Shown: in pieces, positions 17,527 to 27,195 of the stretch
Layout of the letters: each line of letters begins with the position of its first letter
Numbering within the stretch: position 1 is the stretch's first letter
DNA from: Pectobacterium brasiliense
GTDB lineage: Bacteria; Pseudomonadota; Gammaproteobacteria; Enterobacterales; Enterobacteriaceae
Reading direction: 5' to 3'
Length of the DNA stretch: 64,000 nt
NCBI RefSeq assembly: GCF_016950255.1
Contig: NZ_JACGFN010000001.1
Coordinates: forward strand, 2,232,001-2,296,000
Made by a program: the position numbers and the translations under genes
Notes under the pieces: generated by a model
Told to the model about the DNA's origin: nothing
The model's input: the letters and a program-made list of their open reading frames with translations, nothing else
Databases searched by the model: none

Positions 17527-19896
17527 TTACCAGCGATAGCTGACATTCGCGCTAACGTTACGGCCTTCACCGTAGTAGCACCAATAGTTACAGGCGCTGA
17601 CATACTCACGGTTTGTCAGGTTGGTTGCATTAACCTGCAACCGCCAGTCTTTGCTGAAATCATAGGCGATCATCGCATCCCACAGCGTATAAGCCGGAAC
17701 CTTCATATCCGCCGAATTGGCGATGTCACCGTAAGAACTGCCCACATAGCGCACACCGCTGCCGATACTTAATCCTTCCAGCTTGCCGTTAAAGGCATAG
17801 GTCGCCCAGCCAGACATGATATGTTCAGGCAGGCCCGGTAGGCGTTTACCCACCTCACCGACAGAACCGGATTTAGTCGTCTCCACTTCGTTGTACGTGT
17901 AGTTTGCCGTCAGCGTCAGACCGGCGTAAACCTCGCCACTGAATTCCAATTCAAGGCCGCGTGAACGCGCTTCACCCGCCTGAATAGTCAAACTCGGGTT
18001 CTTAGGATCCGTCGTTTTAACGTTTTTCTGTTCCAGATTAAACAGGGCAGCAGAGGCATAACCGTTAAAGCCTTCCGGCGTATATTTCACGCCAACTTCC
18101 GTCTGTTGGCCTTCTTCCGGCACATAAGGACGTTGGTAACCATCGCGACCCGACACCGGCAGGAACGATTCTGAGTAGCTGACGTAAGGGGAAATACCGT
18201 TATCAAACAGGTACATTACCCCGGCAGTCTTGGTAAATTTGGTATCGTCGGTGCGAGTATCCGCGCCTGATGAAAAATTACGGTCGCGAGACTTCGCTAC
18301 GTCGTAACGTCCACCTAGCAAGAAGATCAGACGTTCATCATACTTAATCTGATTCTGGACATAATAACCCGTCTGATGGCGGCCAGAGCGGTGATCGAAC
18401 AGTTGGCTGTCCGGCGACGTATAGTTGCCGTAAACCGGGTCAAAAATATCGATAGGTTGGCCAAAGGAGTACAAATTCCCATCACGGCTTTGCGTATTGG
18501 CACGGCGGTAGTCGAACCCAAGCAGCATAGTATTTTCAATATTTTCCCACTGCCATTCGCCCACTAAACGGTTGTCCGTAGCCCAGTTTTGCGCAAAGCC
18601 GTCACGGTAGGTCAGCCCACGGTTGGCGTGGCGATCATCAGCCATGCTCAGCGCGTAAGCATTGCGCAAATCCAAATTCAGATAGGCATAATTCACATTC
18701 TGGTGGAACGTCCAGGTATCGTTGAAATGATGTGTGAGCTCATAGCCTAAGTTGAACTGTCGGCTGTCGTGGCGGTTCATCCCCGGTTCGCCCAACGACG
18801 TTTTATAGCCGACTTTACCAAACGGTGTGCCATGTAGTGTACCGTACGGCAGCTTAAAGCCGTTGGTCGTGTCGGATTTCGTATCCATGTAGCTGGCTAA
18901 CACGGTCAGTTCCGTGTCTTCTCCGAGGAACGTGACGCTCGGTGCCAGATAAAAGCGCTTACTCTTCGAAAAATCCATCTCACCCGAGGTATCACGCGCT
19001 AGCGCAACAACCCGATACAGCACCGAGCCGTCATCATTTAACGGACCTGCACTATCGACAGCCAGATGGCGATAATCGTTAGAGCCGTATTCCAGCTCGA
19101 CTTTCCCCTGCGGCAAACGCGTTGGTCGTTTGGTGATGACATTAACCAGACCGCCCGGCGGGTTTTGCCCGTACAGAACGGAGGCGGGGCCTTTCAGGAC
19201 TTCGATACGCTCGACGCCGAACGGCTCAATCTGCTGGCCGTAGAAGCCATCTTCATTCAGCGTCGCCAGGCCATTCTGGAACCGTGACTGATCGCTAAAT
19301 CCACGAATAGTCACCCATTCGGCTTTATTGTCCGGCCCGTATGGCGTCGCGAGGATACCGCTGCTATAGCGCAGCGCCTGATCGATCTTTTGCGCACCGC
19401 GCTCTTCGATCTGCTTCTCCGTCACAACCGCAACCGCACGTGGCGTCTCTGAAATCGGCACATCCAGCTTCATTGCCGTATTCGGTGGAGCAGTAACGAC
19501 GATCCGATCGTTTTTAACAGTAACAGGTGCTGATACAGGCACAGGCTCACTCGCCGTGCGCTGCACTAGCGTCACGCTGCCATCAGCACTGTACTGTGCG
19601 CTTAGGCCGCTATTGCTGAGGATCTGCTGGAAGCCCTGCTCAACGCTGTAGTTCCCCTGCAACCCAGCACCGCGCTTACCCGCCACGACAGCCGGATCGT
19701 AAGACAGTAATACGCCAGCCTGCTGGGCAAATTGATTGAGCACCTGATTGAGCGGGCCCGACGACACCGTATATTGCTGGACAGGTGCCGCAGACGCAGC
19801 ATAGGCCACCGCCATTGGCAACACTGAGGCAAACGACGCCCCAAGTACCCCGGCGCGTAAAGTACGCGCCAATAGGTGGGTACGGAATTTAACCAT
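17527..19896 (-). CDS. TonB-dependent siderophore receptor with signalling domain
   Basis: The 789-residue outer-membrane receptor has a signal peptide (about 1-34), a secretin/TonB N-terminal signalling domain (about 45-115: LNQVLNQFAQQAGVLLSYDP) that contacts FecR, a plug domain (about 145-260, with IRGF and VLKGPASVLYGQNPPGG) and a 22-strand beta barrel ending in the required aromatic residue (SYRW). The C-terminal region SACNYWCYYGEGR has the two cysteines found near the end of FhuA/FoxA-type receptors, so a hydroxamate siderophore (ferrichrome, ferrioxamine) is the likeliest ligand, but this is inference. It sits upstream of the sigma gene, and the promoter region (19897 onward) shows no Fur box, fitting sigma-factor control. 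Confidence 0.92.
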   Translation of the reverse strand: MVKFRTHLLARTLRAGVLGASFASVLPMAVAYAASAAPVQQYTVSSGPLNQVLNQFAQQAGVLLSYDPAVVAGKRGAGLQGNYSVEQGFQQILSNSGLSAQYSADGSVTLVQRTASEPVPVSAPVTVKNDRIVVTAPPNTAMKLDVPISETPRAVAVVTEKQIEERGAQKIDQALRYSSGILATPYGPDNKAEWVTIRGFSDQSRFQNGLATLNEDGFYGQQIEPFGVERIEVLKGPASVLYGQNPPGGLVNVITKRPTRLPQGKVELEYGSNDYRHLAVDSAGPLNDDGSVLYRVVALARDTSGEMDFSKSKRFYLAPSVTFLGEDTELTVLASYMDTKSDTTNGFKLPYGTLHGTPFGKVGYKTSLGEPGMNRHDSRQFNLGYELTHHFNDTWTFHQNVNYAYLNLDLRNAYALSMADDRHANRGLTYRDGFAQNWATDNRLVGEWQWENIENTMLLGFDYRRANTQSRDGNLYSFGQPIDIFDPVYGNYTSPDSQLFDHRSGRHQTGYYVQNQIKYDERLIFLLGGRYDVAKSRDRNFSSGADTRTDDTKFTKTAGVMYLFDNGISPYVSYSESFLPVSGRDGYQRPYVPEEGQQTEVGVKYTPEGFNGYASAALFNLEQKNVKTTDPKNPSLTIQAGEARSRGLELEFSGEVYAGLTLTANYTYNEVETTKSGSVGEVGKRLPGLPEHIMSGWATYAFNGKLEGLSIGSGVRYVGSSYGDIANSADMKVPAYTLWDAMIAYDFSKDWRLQVNATNLTNREYVSACNYWCYYGEGRNVSANVSYRW

Positions 19897-20618
19897 TATT
19901 TATCCCCTATCGCATAAGAAACGCTTGTTTTCAAAAACTATGCCAATTGAGAGAGTAAAAAGGGGAACCAGAAATCGAAGAATAATTAAAGTAATCCGTT
20001 ATCAATCAGAAATATTAGGGAAAATACGTTCCGCTATTGGTAAACCGACACGGTGATTAATAAAAAACTGACGTCTGTTTTATGAAAACGTGCTATCGGC
20101 GATAAGCGCTATATCAGCTAAACAGCATCAATAATTAGACGATAGTCTATTTATTCATTTGTCATCCTGTAGGATTCAACACGCTAAAAATAAAGAAAAT
20201 TTACAGAGCCTATTGCCAGCATTTAATAACCCATGATGCCTAAGGGAATAATTTATGAACAGACAGAAGGAGGAGTGGAGAGGAAAAAGGAAAGGCTGGA
20301 TGATATCGAAACGTTTCGCTGTTTATTTTAAACAAGCATATTTTATGCAATAAAATAGTTAACTCTCTATTTTTCTTAACTTTAACGTCGTCGTGGTTAA
20401 TAAAGAATGCCCTTCATTCTTCATTCACAAAAAACTGGCGCGACGTTATCGTTCTACTGGCCGTCAGCGAGTATTAGAGAAATCGATTACTTGTTGAGGA
20501 AACGATGCTAGCTCAGCCGCAGCAGCGTTACTAATAATAATTTTTCTTTTGTCGTTATTTTCCACTGGAAAATACACGTCTCTAGTCTTCCGGCCAGATA
20601 ATCTCCGATTATTCAAGC
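19897..20618. other. AT-rich gene-free stretch
   Basis: These 722 bp are AT-rich and contain the receptor promoter. I see no recognisable gene, RNA or long repeat. The only notable short frame, a 32-codon one at 20255-20353, has no clear support. Confidence 0.5.
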
Positions 20619-21011
20619 TTATGATGCTAAATTCGTCGAAGGCTCAACCGCATCCTGGTTTAGGATCAGCAGAGAAAGCACTCGATTTTCAACGTTCAGT
20701 TTCGAAAAAGACAGCGTACTGAGCTGCTTTTTGGTAAAGCCATCAGACAACAAATCCGAGACCACGCGCGTACTCAACATGTTGGAATTCGTCATAAAAT
20801 CGTGATAGGCAAACTTCACGTTGATAGGGAGTACATCATCAATTGAGACGGGCGTATTCATTTCAGCACGCAATCCAAAATGAGCGTTGAAAGCAGAATT
20901 CGCACAGACGACCTTACATTTCTCGTCAATCACCGCCACTGCACGTCTATCATTCTGAACTGGTTGAGAAAGCATGCCTAAAATCTCATTCCGGCCAAAT
21001 ATCAGACTCAT
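20619..21011 (-). CDS. small PAS-domain protein, orphan
   Basis: The 130-residue protein carries one PAS-like domain: AVAVIDEKCKVVCANSAFNAHFGLRA (residues about 24-49, shown in part) is the characteristic strand-loop-helix start of a PAS fold. No kinase, GGDEF or recognisable DNA-binding domain follows; the remaining 70 residues are helical. It could be a free-standing sensor that pairs with another protein, or the remains of a larger regulator. Codon use is more AT-rich than in neighbouring genes, and it lies in AT-rich DNA, which may mark horizontal origin. Start by ATG 21011. Confidence 0.55.
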   Translation of the reverse strand: MSLIFGRNEILGMLSQPVQNDRRAVAVIDEKCKVVCANSAFNAHFGLRAEMNTPVSIDDVLPINVKFAYHDFMTNSNMLSTRVVSDLLSDGFTKKQLSTLSFSKLNVENRVLSLLILNQDAVEPSTNLAS

Positions 21012-21913
21012 TGTTTCCTCTGCATCATGCTATATAAAAAGATATCTCACAGCATGCCATGACGCCACGGCGCACCATTGATAAGCAATCAACCTACCGG
21101 AATTTAAAAGGTTTCCGGACTAATAGTGTTCTTCCCCACCCCAGAAAATCACCTAATGAAAATAGTGAATTTCGCTAACCGGAACCGCTTACGCGTTCTC
21201 AGGCTACTGGGGCTCAAACATCTGCCGCCTTACTCAGCGTCAGTGATGTTGGGTATGTCTATGTTATTTATTTTTGGAAACCGGATATTTCTGAATCAGA
21301 CACAAAAAATAACACTTCATTTTTCTTTTTTTCAGCGGCTAGCACACGGCATCTTTAGGCTTTTTAAGAAGGCCCACATCTGTGCTGTGGAACCCACCTA
21401 AAGTGTAGATTATTCACACTTATCTGCCCGTTGATAATCAGATAAATCTATTTCATTAATAGTCTACATATAATTAACAAATGAAACAAAATTTCAACAC
21501 ATCAACCATAGTTGAACGCGCTAAATAGCTGGCCTACGTAGGAATATACTCTGAACAGAATTTTTACTATCGGCTGAATAAGCGGGATCTTTATGCCTTT
21601 TGATCGTAAAGGGCGATCAAAAACTTGATAACAATAGATATAATCTATTGAAAACAATGAATTGATCGTTAATGACATTATAACAGCACTGATAATTCTG
21701 CCGGCAGTCATATTGTGACACACATCACTTAGTGCATTTTGACTACCACGAAAAAGTTGCCTGTTTTCTGAACCAAAAGACTATCTTTTAAGTAATGCCC
21801 CACTGCTTTTCCTGCATTGCGTGATCAATCGCGCAAAAAAGAAACAAAGATAACTGGTTAACTAGAATTAACCATTATTTGACATAGCATTAACATGTTT
21901 AAGGAGAAGCGCT
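21012..21913. other. acs upstream region, AT-rich
   Basis: About 900 bp with no convincing gene; one plus-strand frame (21126-21401, GTG start) has no ribosome-binding site or family match and is not called. The right half is the acs regulatory region (see CRP site). Confidence 0.5.
21714..21729 (+). promoter_or_regulatory. CRP site upstream of acs
   Basis: The sequence TGTGACACACATCACT carries the two CRP half-sites TGTGA and TCACt at the normal 6-bp spacing. It lies 185 bp before the acs start. CRP activation of acs is established in E. coli. Confidence 0.75.
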
Positions 21914-23875
21914 ATGACACAACATAATAAACACGCTATTCCCGCTTCAATTGCGGAAAATGCACTGATAAATGCCCAGCAATACAAAAATATGTATCAG
22001 CTGTCCGTTGACGACCCCGACGCCTTTTGGGGCGAGCAGGGAAAGATCGTCGATTGGATCAAACCCTATAAAACGATCAAGAACACCTCATTCGACCCCG
22101 GCCACATCAGTATCCGCTGGTTTGAAGACGGTACACTTAATGTGGCAGCAAACTGCCTGGATCGCCATCTGGCCGAGCGTGGCGATCAAACCGCCATCAT
22201 CTGGGAAGGTGATGACGCGACAGAAAGTAAAAAAGTCACTTACCGTGAACTGCATCAGTCCGTGTGCCGCTTCGCCAATGTGCTGAAGTCGCAGGGCGTC
22301 AAAAAAGGCGATGTTGTTGCTATTTATATGCCAATGGTGCCGGAAGCAGCGGTGGCAATGCTGGCCTGCGCCAGAGTCGGGGCGATTCATTCAGTGATCT
22401 TCGGGGGCTTCTCTCCCGAAGCGATTTCCGGGCGTATCATCGACTCCAATGCCAAATTGGTCATCACTGCTGATGAAGGCGTACGCGCCGGACGAGTGAT
22501 TCCGCTGAAGAAGAATATTGATGAGGCGTTAAAGAACCCGAACGTCACCACCATTTCCAGCGTTATCGTTTTCCGCCGTACGGGTAAGACCGGTGAATGG
22601 CAGGACGGGCGCGATCTGTGGTGGCACGATCTGGTTGAAAAAGCAGACGATCATTGTCCGCCAGAAGAGATGAACGCGGAAGATCCGCTCTTTATTCTTT
22701 ATACGTCAGGCTCGACCGGTAAACCCAAAGGTGTGTTGCACACCACTGGCGGCTATCTGGTTTATGCTGCGCTGACCTTCAAGTATGTATTCGACTATCA
22801 TCCCGGCGACATTTACTGGTGTACGGCGGACGTTGGCTGGGTCACGGGGCACAGTTACCTGCTTTATGGCCCACTGGCATGCGGTGCGATTACGCTGATG
22901 TTCGAAGGGGTACCAACGTGGCCGGACGCCAGCCGCATGGCGCAAGTGGTCGATAAGCATAAGGTCAACATCCTCTATACCGCTCCCACCGCGATCCGCG
23001 CGCTGATGGCTGAAGGTGATAAAGCGATCGAGGGCACATCGCGTGAATCCCTTCGGATCATGGGTTCCGTCGGCGAGCCGATCAACCCAGAAGCCTGGGA
23101 ATGGTATTTCAACAAAATCGGCAATGGCAAATGCCCTATCGTCGATACCTGGTGGCAGACAGAAACGGGCGGCTTCATGATCACCCCACTGCCGGGCGCG
23201 ATTGAGCCGAAAGCCGGTTCCGCGACACGCCCGTTCTTCGGTGTACAGCCTGCGCTCGTCGATAACCTCGGCAACCCGCAAGAAGGTACCGCTGAAGGCA
23301 ATCTGGTCATCGTAGATTCCTGGCCGGGTCAGGCTCGAACCCTGTTTGGCGATCACGACCGCTTTGAGCAAACCTATTTCTCTACCTTTAAAGGCATGTA
23401 CTTCAGCGGCGACGGCGCGCGCCGTGACGAAGATGGCTATTACTGGATCACGGGTCGCGTTGACGACGTGCTGAACGTTTCCGGGCATCGTCTGGGGACG
23501 GCGGAAATCGAATCAGCGCTCGTTGCACACCCCAAGATTGCCGAAGCAGCCGTGGTCGGCATTCCGCACCATATGAAAGGGCAGGCTATTTACGCCTACA
23601 TCACGCTGAACCACGGCGAAGAGCCATCCAGCGAGCTGTATACGGAAGTCCGCAATTGGGTGCGTAAGGAAATCGGTCCGATTGCTACACCGGACATCCT
23701 GCACTGGACTGACTCTTTACCAAAAACGCGGTCCGGCAAAATCATGCGTCGTATTTTGCGTAAGATCGCCGCCGGTGACACCAGCAATCTGGGGGATACC
23801 TCAACGCTGGCCGATCCTGGCGTCGTCGAAAAACTGCTCGAAGAAAAGCAGGCTATGAGTACCGCCTCTCAATAA
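21914..23875 (+). CDS. acs: acetyl-CoA synthetase
   Basis: The 653-residue AMP-forming enzyme makes acetyl-CoA from acetate, ATP and CoA through acetyl-AMP in the cytoplasm, scavenging low acetate. The adenylate-binding motif [11 protein letters not shown] lies near residue 262, WWQTETGG near 414 and the hinge/core motif [17 protein letters not shown] near 515. Lys609 in [11 protein letters not shown] is the lysine that is reversibly acetylated to shut off the enzyme. An AAGGAG site precedes the ATG. It heads the acs-yjcH-actP operon as in E. coli. Confidence 0.98.
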   Translation: MTQHNKHAIPASIAENALINAQQYKNMYQLSVDDPDAFWGEQGKIVDWIKPYKTIKNTSFDPGHISIRWFEDGTLNVAANCLDRHLAERGDQTAIIWEGDDATESKKVTYRELHQSVCRFANVLKSQGVKKGDVVAIYMPMVPEAAVAMLACARVGAIHSVIFGGFSPEAISGRIIDSNAKLVITADEGVRAGRVIPLKKNIDEALKNPNVTTISSVIVFRRTGKTGEWQDGRDLWWHDLVEKADDHCPPEEMNAEDPLFILYTSGSTGKPKGVLHTTGGYLVYAALTFKYVFDYHPGDIYWCTADVGWVTGHSYLLYGPLACGAITLMFEGVPTWPDASRMAQVVDKHKVNILYTAPTAIRALMAEGDKAIEGTSRESLRIMGSVGEPINPEAWEWYFNKIGNGKCPIVDTWWQTETGGFMITPLPGAIEPKAGSATRPFFGVQPALVDNLGNPQEGTAEGNLVIVDSWPGQARTLFGDHDRFEQTYFSTFKGMYFSGDGARRDEDGYYWITGRVDDVLNVSGHRLGTAEIESALVAHPKIAEAAVVGIPHHMKGQAIYAYITLNHGEEPSSELYTEVRNWVRKEIGPIATPDILHWTDSLPKTRSGKIMRRILRKIAAGDTSNLGDTSTLADPGVVEKLLEEKQAMSTASQ

Positions 23876-23897
23876 CCCTCTGCCCCACCACTCTCTT

Positions 23898-23932
23898 CAT
23901 TCCCGTAAGCCATGATGTGGCTTGCGGGAATG
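23898..23932 (+). other. long stem-loop between acs and yjcH
   Basis: A 15-bp inverted repeat with one G:U pair (cattcccgtaagcca / tggcttgcgggaatg, 5-base loop). No T-run follows, so it is not a classical terminator. It probably lies within the operon mRNA and may stabilise acs transcript or lower downstream expression. Confidence 0.7.
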
Positions 23933-24000
23933 TGGGTGGCGATAAATCAGATGGTGACATCGCGGTAGCACTCAACCCTACAAATTACTGGAGACTTACG

Positions 24001-24312
24001 ATGAATGATGCCATTTATCAACGGATTGAAAGTAACCCCTTATTCAGAGAACTGGTCAATAAGCGACAGCGTTTTGCCGCTTTTCTTTCAATCATCATGC
24101 TGGTGCTTTATGTCGGCTTTATTCTGCTGATCGCCTTTGCACCTGGCTGGCTGGGAACGCCGATCGCTCCAGGCTCCAGCATTACCCGCGGCATTCCGAT
24201 TGGTGTGGGATTGATTGCGATTTCCTTCATTCTGACCGGCGTCTATGTGTATCGCGCTAACGGTGAATTTGATCGTCTGACCAAGCAATTACTGGATGAG
24301 GTAAAGCAATGA
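24001..24312 (+). CDS. yjcH: YjcH, DUF485 membrane protein
   Basis: The 103-residue inner-membrane protein has two transmembrane helices (about 27-49 and 62-82) and the DUF485 pattern [11 protein letters not shown] near the N-terminus. It is always encoded with the acetate permease ActP and may assist it. I start at ATG 24001 (a GGAGA site lies upstream); the frame is open further upstream without coding character. Its stop overlaps the actP start (ATGA). Confidence 0.94.
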   Translation: MNDAIYQRIESNPLFRELVNKRQRFAAFLSIIMLVLYVGFILLIAFAPGWLGTPIAPGSSITRGIPIGVGLIAISFILTGVYVYRANGEFDRLTKQLLDEVKQ

Positions 24313-25967
24313 AAATACGCTTTATGATGCTGTTCGGGCTTTTGACGCTGCCAGTGCTTGCGTGGGCCGCGGATGCCCTCACGGGGGATGTCCAGCGCCA
24401 GCCATTGAATATTCAGGCTATCGTGATGTTTCTGCTGTTCGTCGGCGGCACGCTGTATATCACCTACTGGGCGTCGAAGAAAACCCGTTCGCGTAGTGAT
24501 TACTATACGGCGGGCGGCAACATTACCGGCTTCCAGAACGGGCTGGCGATTGCGGGCGACTACATGTCCGCTGCATCCTTCCTCGGTATTTCTGCGCTGG
24601 TCTATACCTCCGGCTACGACGGCCTGATTTACTCACTCGGCTTTTTGGTTGGCTGGCCCATTATTCTGTTTCTGATCGCAGAGCGGCTACGTAACCTCGG
24701 GCGTTATACCTTTGCTGACGTCGCCTCCTACCGTTTGCAACAGCGCCCGATCCGCAGCCTCTCCGCCTGTGGTTCGCTGGTGGTGGTGGCGCTGTACCTC
24801 ATCGCACAGATGGTAGGTGCGGGGAAGCTCATCGAACTGCTGTTCGGCCTCAATTACCACATTGCCGTGGTGCTGGTCGGTATTCTGATGGTGATGTACG
24901 TGATGTTTGGCGGCATGCTCGCCACCACATGGGTGCAGATTATTAAAGCCGTCCTGCTGCTGTTCGGTGCCACCTTCATGGCCGTGATGGTCATGAAATC
25001 CGTAGGCTTCAGCTTTGACACCCTGTTCAAACAGGCGATGGCGGTTCACCCAAAAGGCGCGTCGATCATGAGCCCCGGCGGACTGGTTTCCGACCCAATA
25101 TCCGCGTTGTCCCTTGGGCTAGGTCTGATGTTCGGTACGGCCGGTCTTCCGCACATCCTGATGCGTTTCTTCACCGTCAGCGATGCGAAAGAAGCACGAA
25201 AGAGCGTGTTCTACGCCACGGGGTTCATGGGTTATTTCTACTTCCTGACCTTCATCATCGGTTTTGGTGCCATCCTGCTGGTCAGCGCGAATCCTGCGTT
25301 TAAGGACGCAACGGGTGCGCTTATCGGTGGAAATAACATGGCGGCCGTGCATCTGGCCGATGCGGTCGGCGGTGACTTCTTCCTCGGCTTTATCTCCGCC
25401 GTGGCCTTTGCCACCATTTTGGCCGTCGTCGCGGGTCTGACGCTGGCAGGGGCTTCTGCCGTGTCCCACGATCTCTACTCTAACGTGATCAAGAAAGGGA
25501 AAGCGACGGAGCGTGATGAGCTGAAAGTCTCGAAAATCACCGTACTGGTGCTGGGCGTGGTGGCGATTTCGCTCGGTATCCTGTTTGAGAACCAGAACAT
25601 CGCCTTCATGGTCGGGTTAGCGTTCTCCATCGCCGCGAGCTGTAACTTCCCGATTATTATCATCTCCATGTATTGGTCGAAGCTCACCACGCGCGGCGCA
25701 ATGGTTGGCGGCTGGGCAGGGCTGTTGACGGCAGTCATCTTGATGATATTGGGGCCGACGATCTGGGTGAAAATCCTCGGTCACGCTACGCCTATTTACC
25801 CTTACGACTATCCAGCGCTGTTCTCCATGCTGGTGGCGTTTATCGGGATCTGGTTCTTCTCCATCACCGACCGTTCGGCAGCCGGACAGCAGGAACGCGC
25901 ACGCTTCCATGCACAGTTTGTCCGCTCACAAACTGGCGTCGGCGCATCAAAAGGCAGTTCCCACTAA
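24309..25967 (+). CDS. actP: acetate permease (solute:sodium symporter)
   Basis: The 552-residue inner-membrane symporter imports acetate and glycolate with Na+. It has a cleavable-looking N-terminus ([20 protein letters not shown]) and about 13 helices. Family marks include [28 protein letters not shown] (shown in part: [11 protein letters not shown] near 86) and [14 protein letters not shown] near 203. It is coupled to yjcH by a 4-base overlap and is the last gene of the acs operon. Confidence 0.97.
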   Translation: MKIRFMMLFGLLTLPVLAWAADALTGDVQRQPLNIQAIVMFLLFVGGTLYITYWASKKTRSRSDYYTAGGNITGFQNGLAIAGDYMSAASFLGISALVYTSGYDGLIYSLGFLVGWPIILFLIAERLRNLGRYTFADVASYRLQQRPIRSLSACGSLVVVALYLIAQMVGAGKLIELLFGLNYHIAVVLVGILMVMYVMFGGMLATTWVQIIKAVLLLFGATFMAVMVMKSVGFSFDTLFKQAMAVHPKGASIMSPGGLVSDPISALSLGLGLMFGTAGLPHILMRFFTVSDAKEARKSVFYATGFMGYFYFLTFIIGFGAILLVSANPAFKDATGALIGGNNMAAVHLADAVGGDFFLGFISAVAFATILAVVAGLTLAGASAVSHDLYSNVIKKGKATERDELKVSKITVLVLGVVAISLGILFENQNIAFMVGLAFSIAASCNFPIIIISMYWSKLTTRGAMVGGWAGLLTAVILMILGPTIWVKILGHATPIYPYDYPALFSMLVAFIGIWFFSITDRSAAGQQERARFHAQFVRSQTGVGASKGSSH

Positions 25968-25978
25968 TCTTCCTCTCA

Positions 25979-26000
25979 CTGGCCCGCAGTCGCGGGCCAG
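25979..26000 (+). terminator. stem-loop after actP
   Basis: A 9-bp perfect GC-rich stem (ctggcccgc / gcgggccag, 4-base loop) 11 bases after the actP stop. The following bases (ctattctctg) are only moderately T-rich. It likely ends the acs operon. Confidence 0.75.
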
Positions 26001-26009
26001 CTATTCTCT

Positions 26010-26056
26010 GAAACCCAGCGCTCTGCGTTGTTGAAAATCGCTCCTGCGATTTTTTG
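26010..26056. repeat. dispersed repeat module, partial copy
   Basis: The string GAAACCCAGCGC, then GTTGTTGAAAATCGCTCCTG and a T-run recur on the other side of the Rpn gene (27164-27175 and about 27105-27133). In this copy the modules sit in the order GAAACCC then GTTGTTG; at 27055-27175 they are separated by a stem box. This is a partial or rearranged unit of the same family. Confidence 0.7.
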
Positions 26057-26145
26057 CGGGACGGATTCCCAATAGTAACCTGTAGACTTTCCAGCGCTGC
26101 ACGATTCGCTATGGTGTCGGCATACACATCACAGGGAAGGATGCG

Positions 26146-27054
26146 ATGCAACCTCACGATGCCATCTTCAAACAGTTCTTAAGCGATATTGATATCGCCA
26201 GAGATTTTCTTGCCGCCCATTTACCATCCGCTATTCAGCAACAGTGCGATTTCAGTACATTGCAGTTAGAGTCTGCATCGTTTATCGAAAACACATTACG
26301 CTCGCGTCTGTCAGACATGTTGTACTCACTGCAAACTCGCTCTGGTTCTGGGTATATCTATTGCGTCATAGAGCATCAAAGTCGCCCTGACAAGCTCATG
26401 GCTTTCCGGTTATTACGCTATTGCCTTGATGCGATGCAGCAGCATTTATCACAGGGTCATCAGTCGTTACCCGTGGTTATTCCACTCCTGTTCTATCACG
26501 GCAAACGTAGTCCTTATCCGTATAGTATGCAGTGGCTGGATCATTTCACCGATCCACCGCTGGCAGCACAGGTTTACCATCATGCCTTTCCGCTGATAGA
26601 CCTAACCGTTATTCCAGATGAAGAGATCAAAACGCACCGCCGTGCCGCACTACTGGAACTCGTACAGAAACACATCAGAACACGGGATATGCTGGAATTG
26701 GCGCACGACATCGGGCTATTATTTGAACACTGGAACCTGTCTTTGCCACTGCGGCACGCATTATTACTGTACGTCGCGACAGTGGGTAATACATCTGACA
26801 TAGACAGGTTCATTGATTCAGTGGCTGAGCCCCTGTCAACGCATAAGGAGGACACAATGACCATTGCACAACAATTACACCAAAGGGGATTTGAGCAGGG
26901 GATGCAGGCAGGTATGCAAGAAGGGATGAAATCTAGCGCGCTAAACATCGCCCGCCAGTTACTGCAAAACAAGATGGAGCAGGAGCTAGTCCAGCGCGTT
27001 ACCCAACTGTCCGATGAAGAAATGGCGCAGTTGCTCCGCAGCGAGCAGAAATAG
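26146..27054 (+). CDS. Rpn/YhgA-family recombination-promoting nuclease
   Basis: The 302-residue protein belongs to the Rpn (formerly PF04754 'transposase 31') PD-(D/E)XK nuclease family, which in E. coli promotes RecA-independent recombination. Start PHDAIFKQFLSDIDIARDFL is the family signature. The active-site strand pair is SDMLYS and YIYCVIEHQSRPD (about 56-88, key Asp and Glu). The C-terminal tail has the usual GFEQGMQAGMQEGMK repeats. The length is normal. It is a single gene bordered on both sides by dispersed repeats. These genes are often multicopy and horizontally moved. Confidence 0.9.
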   Translation: MQPHDAIFKQFLSDIDIARDFLAAHLPSAIQQQCDFSTLQLESASFIENTLRSRLSDMLYSLQTRSGSGYIYCVIEHQSRPDKLMAFRLLRYCLDAMQQHLSQGHQSLPVVIPLLFYHGKRSPYPYSMQWLDHFTDPPLAAQVYHHAFPLIDLTVIPDEEIKTHRRAALLELVQKHIRTRDMLELAHDIGLLFEHWNLSLPLRHALLLYVATVGNTSDIDRFIDSVAEPLSTHKEDTMTIAQQLHQRGFEQGMQAGMQEGMKSSALNIARQLLQNKMEQELVQRVTQLSDEEMAQLLRSEQK

Positions 27055-27175
27055 TTTTTATCGTGGGCTATCCCTGCCCACGCCCCTTCGGGCCAACGCT
27101 GCGCATTGTTGAAAATCGCTCCTGCGCTTTTTTATCGTGGGCTATCCCTGCCCACGGTTCTGCGAAACCCAGCGC
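27055..27175. repeat. dispersed repeat unit, copy 2
   Basis: Two copies of a 28-bp box (27055-27082 and 27129-27156; each TTTTTAT, then the perfect 7-bp stem CGTGGGC / GCCCACG around TATCCCT) flank a spacer with GGGCCAACGCTG and GTTGAAAATCGCTCC. The box-spacer-box plan, spacing (74 bp here, 77 bp in copy 1) and the constant ATCCCTG loop match the unit at 6251-6355, while the stem bases differ. It begins at the Rpn stop. Confidence 0.78.
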
Positions 27176-27195
27176 CTCTCATTTTAAAACGGGTT

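Noticed and set aside
20255..20353. 32-codon frame in the gap upstream of the TonB receptor
   Set aside because: Too short, basic, and no family or strong ribosome-binding site.
21126..21401. 91-codon plus-strand frame upstream of acs
   Set aside because: GTG start, no ribosome-binding site, no recognisable family and composition like the surrounding non-coding DNA.
21484..21502. KdgR-like palindrome before acs (tgaaacaaaatttca)
   Set aside because: Only about 15 of 19 positions fit and the central pattern is wrong; acs is not a known KdgR target.
22706..23488. 260-codon minus-strand frame opposite acs
   Set aside because: Shadow of acs; no independent start site or family.
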